Assembly (NCBI GenBank): GCA_964425315.1
Contig: CAYRNB010000073.1
Location: forward strand, 1-15,431
Direction of reading: 5' to 3'
Source of the DNA: Rhodoblastus sp964425315
GTDB taxonomy: Bacteria; Pseudomonadota; Alphaproteobacteria; Rhizobiales; Beijerinckiaceae
Length of the DNA: 15,431 nucleotides
Of the stretch, positions 11,970 to 15,431 are shown in pieces. The number at the start of each line of letters is the position of its first letter. Within the stretch, counting starts at the first letter, position 1. The notes under the pieces are model-generated. The model worked only from the letters and a program-made list of their open reading frames with translations, searched no databases and was not told the origin of the DNA. A program made the translations under genes and the position numbers.

Positions 11970-13139
11970 TTAGGCGCCGCCGCCGTCTCCCCCTTGGCTC
12001 TCGCGCGGCGTCGAGCGCTCTGCGGGCGGAGGGTTCCGATTTACTTTCGGGAAGACGATTTCGAAAGTCGAGCCCACGGTTGGCGTCGAACGGACGGAAA
12101 GCGGCCAGCCATGGCGATCGGCGATGGACTTGCAAATGGCGAGACCGATGCCGGCGCCGGGAAAATCGCCGCGTCCGTGCAGCCGGCGGAACGGCTCGAA
12201 AATCTCGTTGTTGTGGGCGGACGCAAAGCCGATTCCGTCATCCTCGATCGCCAAAGTATTGTCGGTCTCGCCCGTCTTCATCGCGATGCGGACCCGCGGC
12301 GCCTGATTTTGCTTATGATATTTCAGCGCATTGGAAATCAGGTTCTGCAGAATTTGCTGAAGCTGAGACCGGTCGGCCTCGACCGAAAAGGACTCGCCGC
12401 GGCACTCGATCTCGGCCTTTTCCTCCAGAATCGTTTGCGACAGATTGTCCAGCACGGTTTCGATCGCTTCTCGCAAGGCGATCGTCTCGATCCTTTGCGC
12501 GTCATTGGTCGAGCGGGCGAAGCTCAGCAGGTCCGTGACCAGATTCCGCGCGTGCTGGGCGGAGGTCGCCATGACCCGGCTGGCGTAAAGCGCTTCCGTT
12601 GTATCGTTCTCCTTCATCGCCGCTTCGAGAATGTCGCCGAAGGCGGCGATCTTGCGCAAAGGCTCCTGGATGTCATGCGAGGCGATATAGGCGAACCGCG
12701 AAAGATTTTCGTTGGCGCGCTGGAGTTCGCTCATGTAGCGGCGCAACGAGCGCTCGGATTCGAGGCGGGCGGTAATGTCGATGGCGAAGGCGACGACGCG
12801 CGGGCCCACCGCCGTTTCGACCGGCGTCAGGCCGACCTCGACGAAAAACTCGGAGCCGTCGCTCCTGGCCGCCACCAGTTCGCGGCCGACGCCCATCAAT
12901 CTCTTGGCCGGATTTTTCGCGTAGTCGCCGCGATATTCCACATGCCGGGCGCGCACCGCCCGCGGCATCAGGGCCTCGACGCGCCGCCCAACCAATTCGC
13001 CGCGACGGTATCCGAACATTTGCTCGCATTCCTCGTTGACCAGTTCGATCCGGCCGGCGGCGTCCACCATCAGCATGGCGGCGGGGCAGGCTTCGAAGGC
13101 CAAGTGGAGCATGTCGTTCAGCGGTTTCGGCTGTTCCAT
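11970..13139 (-). CDS. Soluble PAS-domain sensor histidine kinase
   Basis: A 389-residue kinase without membrane spans, so probably cytosolic. One PAS domain spans about residues 12-122 (AFEACPAAMLMVDAAGRIELVN, then GYRRGELVG and VAFAIDITA). A short coiled-coil linker follows. The phospho-acceptor box is ASHDIQEPLRKI (H155), of the type common in phytochrome-related kinases. The ATPase domain has NLISNALKY (N266, N270), IEDDGIGF (299-305) and GAGIGLAICKSIADRHG (328-344). The last 20 residues are low-complexity (ESQGGDGGGA). GGAG lies about seven bases before the ATG at 13139. It sits between two single-domain response regulators, one co-directional downstream and one divergent, a typical phosphorelay arrangement. 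The ligand of the PAS domain cannot be read from sequence. Confidence 0.9.
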   Translation of the reverse strand: MEQPKPLNDMLHLAFEACPAAMLMVDAAGRIELVNEECEQMFGYRRGELVGRRVEALMPRAVRARHVEYRGDYAKNPAKRLMGVGRELVAARSDGSEFFVEVGLTPVETAVGPRVVAFAIDITARLESERSLRRYMSELQRANENLSRFAYIASHDIQEPLRKIAAFGDILEAAMKENDTTEALYASRVMATSAQHARNLVTDLLSFARSTNDAQRIETIALREAIETVLDNLSQTILEEKAEIECRGESFSVEADRSQLQQILQNLISNALKYHKQNQAPRVRIAMKTGETDNTLAIEDDGIGFASAHNNEIFEPFRRLHGRGDFPGAGIGLAICKSIADRHGWPLSVRSTPTVGSTFEIVFPKVNRNPPPAERSTPRESQGGDGGGA

Positions 13140-13485
13140 GACCGATCTCCATCAGAACCGGACATTTCCGTGTCATTGCCTCCCGGTTCCGGCTTTCATC
13201 AGTGAGCGTGAAACGCTCCGAAAACGCGCTTCCGCCATTCGGGTTCTGGCGCCGGCCGAACCGGCGTCCGCTCCGCGCGCATCCGATAACGGCGGTTCGC
13301 GCAAAATTCATACAGAGGAATTGGGGTCTATTGTATTACGACTCATCCCATTGTATCTTGAATTATTACCTGAATCTGGTTTCGCAGCGCAAAAACCGAC
13401 TTTGGTAGGACGTTGGCGGCTCAAGTTATCGCTAAATTGTTCGTGGTCTTCGTAATAAAAACGGGAGGCGGGGAAGGTAGGGCCG
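13140..13485. other. Divergent control region between kinase and second response regulator
   Basis: A 346-bp spacer with no credible gene. Nearest the kinase is an inverted repeat GAGCGT-GAA-ACGCTC (13204-13218). Further right an AT-rich patch (about 13325-13385) contains the direct repeat ATTGTAT at 13330-13336 and 13350-13356, spaced exactly 20 bp, i.e. about two helical turns. Promoters for both divergent genes must lie here, but I cannot fix their elements. Confidence 0.6.
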
Positions 13486-13956
13486 ATGCAGGTCGACGAC
13501 AAAATCGTGCAGAGCGCATGCAAAGTCTTGATTATCGAAGATGATGTCGACGACGCCTATCTGTTGAAGCGCGCTTTGAACAAGGCTTCCGCTGAGAGCG
13601 GCGTGGCGCTCGGCGTAACGCATAGCGTCAATGGACTCGACGCGCTCGGCGCGGTGGCGCGCAGCGACATGATGAGCGTTCTGCCGGATGTGATCGTGGT
13701 CGATCTCAATATGCCGATCATGGACGGCGGGCGTTTCTTGCGGTTGCTGCGCTCGGAAATGCTCCTTGCCGACGTGCCCACCGCCGTGCTGACCACTTCC
13801 ACCGAAAAGCCGGTGCACGACAATGCGCTCGCCTGCGGCGCCGATGCGGTCTTCTCCAAACCGAGCACGCAGGACGAACTCGTCGTCATCGCGCGAAAAA
13901 TCTTGACTATGGGCGGATGCCCGGCGCCGGGGACGCAGGACTCGGCCGCGGCCTGA
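13486..13956 (+). CDS. Single-domain response regulator (Rcp1-like receiver)
   Basis: A 156-residue stand-alone receiver. The acidic pocket is VLIIEDDVDDAYLLKRAL (E18, D19, D20). The phospho-acceptor is D73 in VIVVDLNMPIMDGGRFL, the switch Thr/Ser lies in AVLTTSTE (103-105), and the conserved Lys-Pro is K125-P126 in VFSKPS. The EDDVDDAYLLKRAL and DLNMPIMDG features are like Rcp1-type regulators that pair with phytochrome-related kinases. This suits the DIQEPLRKI-type kinase encoded divergently (inference). A purine-rich leader (GGGAGGCGGGGAAGGTAGGG) precedes the ATG at 13486. It is followed by a probable terminator at 13996-14025. Confidence 0.92.
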   Translation: MQVDDKIVQSACKVLIIEDDVDDAYLLKRALNKASAESGVALGVTHSVNGLDALGAVARSDMMSVLPDVIVVDLNMPIMDGGRFLRLLRSEMLLADVPTAVLTTSTEKPVHDNALACGADAVFSKPSTQDELVVIARKILTMGGCPAPGTQDSAAA

Positions 13957-13995
13957 CCGCGAGGCGGCCGCGAAACGCCCTTGCCATTTCTAAGA

Positions 13996-14025
13996 AATTC
14001 GCGGCAAAAGCGGATTGAGTTTTTT
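13996..14025 (+). terminator. Probable rho-independent terminator after the second response regulator
   Basis: AATTCGC (13996-14002) pairs with GCGGATT (14010-14016) over seven positions with one G-T pair, with a seven-base loop. GAG and then six Ts (14020-14025) follow. It lies 40 bp after the response regulator stop. It also argues that the next gene starts after it, at 14044 rather than at the TTG at 13981. Confidence 0.55.
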
Positions 14026-14043
14026 CGTGCGCGAGGGACCGCC

Positions 14044-14919
14044 TTGGTCGGGGCCGGAACGGATAGGACGAAGCCGCTTTTCGAAGGCGGGCCGGCGATC
14101 GTTCTGGTGCGGCCGCAACTTGCGGTGAATATCGGCATGTGCGCCCGCGCCATGGCCAATTTCGGCCTGTCCGACCTGCGTCTCGTCAGCCCGCGCGAAG
14201 GCTGGCCGCGCACCGGCGCGCGGCGCAAGGGGGCTTACGCCGCCGCCGCCGGCGCCGTTCATATCCTGGAAAACGCCCGCGTTTTCGACTCGACCGCAGA
14301 GGCCGTGGCCGACCTCAATTTCGTCTGGGCGACGACGGCGCGCGAACGCGGCCAGTTCAAGGACGTCGAGGTCCCGGCGACGGCCATGGCGGCGACCGCC
14401 GCCGCCCTGCAAAGCGGCGAGCGGCACGGCGTCCTGTTCGGGCCGGAGCGCACCGGCCTCGACAATGACGATGTGGCGCTCGCCAGCGCCATCCTTACTT
14501 TTCCGGTCAATCCGGCCTACGGCTCGCTCAATCTCGCCCAGGCCGTGCTTCTGTGCGGCTATGAGTTCTTCAAGGCGCGCCAGGGGGGAGGGGTTCCGTT
14601 CGATCGGGGGGAGCGCTCGCCGCCGGCGCAGCGCGAAATGGTTCTGTCCTTTTTCGAATTCGTCGAGGAAAAACTGGAGGCCGCGGATTTTTTCCGTCCG
14701 GTTTCGAAACGTCCGGTCATGCAGCGCAATCTGCGCAACATGTTTCATCGCATGAACCTTACCCAGCAGGACGTGCGCACGCTCTGGGGCGCGATCGTTC
14801 GTCTGGTCGAAGGGCCGCGTGCAAGAGTTCAGACGCGCAAAAGGATCAGGCCGGCGAAGGGGCCGGCGGCAGGGAGCGACCGGGATGATCACGGCGATGG
14901 TCCAGTTCAGAACGGCTGA
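14044..14919 (+). CDS. trmJ: RNA 2'-O-methyltransferase, SpoU/TrmH class, TrmJ-like
   Basis: About 291 residues, a SPOUT-class methyltransferase expected to 2'-O-methylate position 32 of tRNA with S-adenosylmethionine. Motif 1 is LVRPQLAVNIGMCARAMANFG with the catalytic Asn/Arg (residues 29-35). Motif 2 is HGVLFGPERTGLDNDD (about 128-143). Motif 3 is NPAYGSLNLAQAVLLCGYE (156-174), forming the knotted cofactor site. The C-terminal helical extension FRPVSKRPVMQRNLRNMFHRMNLTQQDVRTLWGAI is typical of TrmJ. The last 35 residues are basic and low-complexity. I choose the TTG at 14044: GAGGGA lies five bases upstream and a probable terminator precedes it. An earlier in-frame TTG at 13981 would overlap that terminator. 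The gene's end overlaps the YdhR-like gene by 35 bp. A different target RNA cannot be excluded. Confidence 0.88.
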   Translation: MVGAGTDRTKPLFEGGPAIVLVRPQLAVNIGMCARAMANFGLSDLRLVSPREGWPRTGARRKGAYAAAAGAVHILENARVFDSTAEAVADLNFVWATTARERGQFKDVEVPATAMAATAAALQSGERHGVLFGPERTGLDNDDVALASAILTFPVNPAYGSLNLAQAVLLCGYEFFKARQGGGVPFDRGERSPPAQREMVLSFFEFVEEKLEAADFFRPVSKRPVMQRNLRNMFHRMNLTQQDVRTLWGAIVRLVEGPRARVQTRKRIRPAKGPAAGSDRDDHGDGPVQNG

Positions 14920-15205
14920 GGGCACGACCCTGGCGCAGGCCAGGGCCTTGTTCGAAAGCACGGCGCCGCGCTACCTCGGGGCGGAAGGCCTCATCCGCAA
15001 ATATTACATTTTCGACGAAAAGACTTCGGTCGCCGGCGGCTGCTATCTCTTCCGCGACCGCGCGGCGGCGGAGGCGATGTTCGACGGCGAATGGCGCGCC
15101 TTCGTCACCGCCAAATATGGCGCGCCGCCGCGCCTGCAATTGTTCGAAACCCCGGTGGTGGTGGACAACAGGCTCGGCGCGATCGAAACCGGCGGTGAGG
15201 CCTGA
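14885..15205 (+). CDS. YdhR-like small protein (putative monooxygenase family, dimeric alpha-beta barrel)
   Basis: A 106-residue protein, MITAMVQFRTAEGTTLAQARALFESTAPRYLG, then LIRKYYIFDEKTSVAGGCYLFRDRAAAEAMF. This matches the ferredoxin-like dimeric alpha-beta barrel of the YdhR group: an opening beta strand, the central GLIRKYYI strand, the GGCYLFRD strand with the helix AAAEAMF, and a final LQLFETPVVVDN strand. The monooxygenase label for this family is poorly tested. AGGGAG eight bases upstream supports the ATG at 14885, which overlaps the 3' end of trmJ by 35 bp in another frame, so the two are probably co-transcribed. Function is unknown; a small aromatic or quinone substrate is only a family-based guess. 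Confidence 0.8.
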   Translation: MITAMVQFRTAEGTTLAQARALFESTAPRYLGAEGLIRKYYIFDEKTSVAGGCYLFRDRAAAEAMFDGEWRAFVTAKYGAPPRLQLFETPVVVDNRLGAIETGGEA

Positions 15206-15343
15206 GAGGGCCCGGCGCACGATCCGCGCGCATCCCCCGCACTTTATGTTCTTGTTCTCGTAAAGATTATTAACGTCCCTGCTGCATGATGCGCGCGCAG
15301 GTTGCGGCGACGCGCCTGAAAGCTTGCAGAATTTCGATTATTC

Positions 15344-15431
15344 ATGTTCAACGCCCTGACCTGTCTTTCCGCAGAACACGATCCGCGCCTGGTCGCGCTC
15401 GCCGGGCTTGTCTGTCTCAGCGCCTGTTTCG
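15344..15431 (+). CDS. 5' end of a probable MHYT-domain signalling protein (cut by the window edge)
   Basis: Only 29 codons are present: MFNALTCLSAEHDPRLVALA, then GLVCLSACF. An opening with Cys, Glu-His-Asp, Arg-Leu-Val and then a hydrophobic span is, from memory, characteristic of proteins that begin with an MHYT sensory membrane domain, often fused to GGDEF/EAL or histidine-kinase outputs. The rest lies beyond the right edge, so the output type is unknown. There is no strong ribosome site before the ATG. The preceding 138-bp spacer includes an AT-rich patch with TAAAGATTATTAAC (15261-15274), possibly promoter sequence. Confidence 0.6.
   Translation, partial: MFNALTCLSAEHDPRLVALAGLVCLSACF

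Noticed and set aside
11922..13205. A 427-codon plus-strand frame opposite the PAS kinase
   Set aside because: It is antisense to an unmistakable histidine kinase, and its composition is typical of a GC-bias shadow.

Overview
The window is high-GC DNA with dense coding. Its gene content points to an alphaproteobacterium, most likely order Hyphomicrobiales: a CckA-type cell-cycle hybrid kinase, a DksA that has lost most zinc-finger cysteines, a eukaryote-like (homodimeric) NADP isocitrate dehydrogenase, and boxes matching the CtrA consensus TTAA-N7-TTAAC. A Beijerinckiaceae/Methylocystaceae-like host is only a guess. I see no tRNA, rRNA, CRISPR array or insertion sequence.

Layout, left to right. 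(1) 136-2459, leftward: a YbjQ-family protein, a two-span membrane protein (4-bp overlap with ybjQ), a CDP-diacylglycerol pyrophosphatase and an arginine dihydrolase-like guanidine hydrolase. (2) 2640-6460, leftward: a secreted beta-lactamase-fold serine hydrolase and the PAS-rich hybrid histidine kinase CckA. (3) 6657-7838, rightward and divergent from cckA: a FliO-like membrane protein with a very long Pro/Ala-rich tail. A 100-N assembly gap sits in the tail. It converges on dksA (7977-8396, leftward) across a hairpin-rich spacer. (4) 8548-9688: an unrecognised 102-residue protein (leftward) and a probable winged-helix protein (rightward), divergent around an AT-rich, repeat-rich 370-bp region. 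(5) 9775-10986, leftward: icd, separated from the winged-helix gene by a clear bidirectional terminator. (6) 11370-13956: a sensor module made of a single-domain response regulator (leftward), a soluble PAS histidine kinase (leftward) and a second single-domain response regulator (rightward). (7) 14044-15205, rightward: a TrmJ/SpoU-class RNA 2'-O-methyltransferase overlapping a YdhR-like small protein. (8) 15344 to the right edge: the first 29 codons of a probable MHYT-domain signalling protein.

The connecting theme is signalling and cell-cycle control. The cckA/fliO-like spacer carries a perfect CtrA-type box and two GANTC sites in a direct repeat. A second perfect CtrA-type box lies 60 bp upstream of the first response regulator and points at it. 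The least explained part is 8548-9688: an unknown small protein, an operator-like cluster of direct and inverted repeats, and a winged-helix gene whose recognition-helix codons are abruptly AT-rich, rare in this window, and form a perfect inverted repeat. No clearly new multi-gene system can be claimed from sequence alone.
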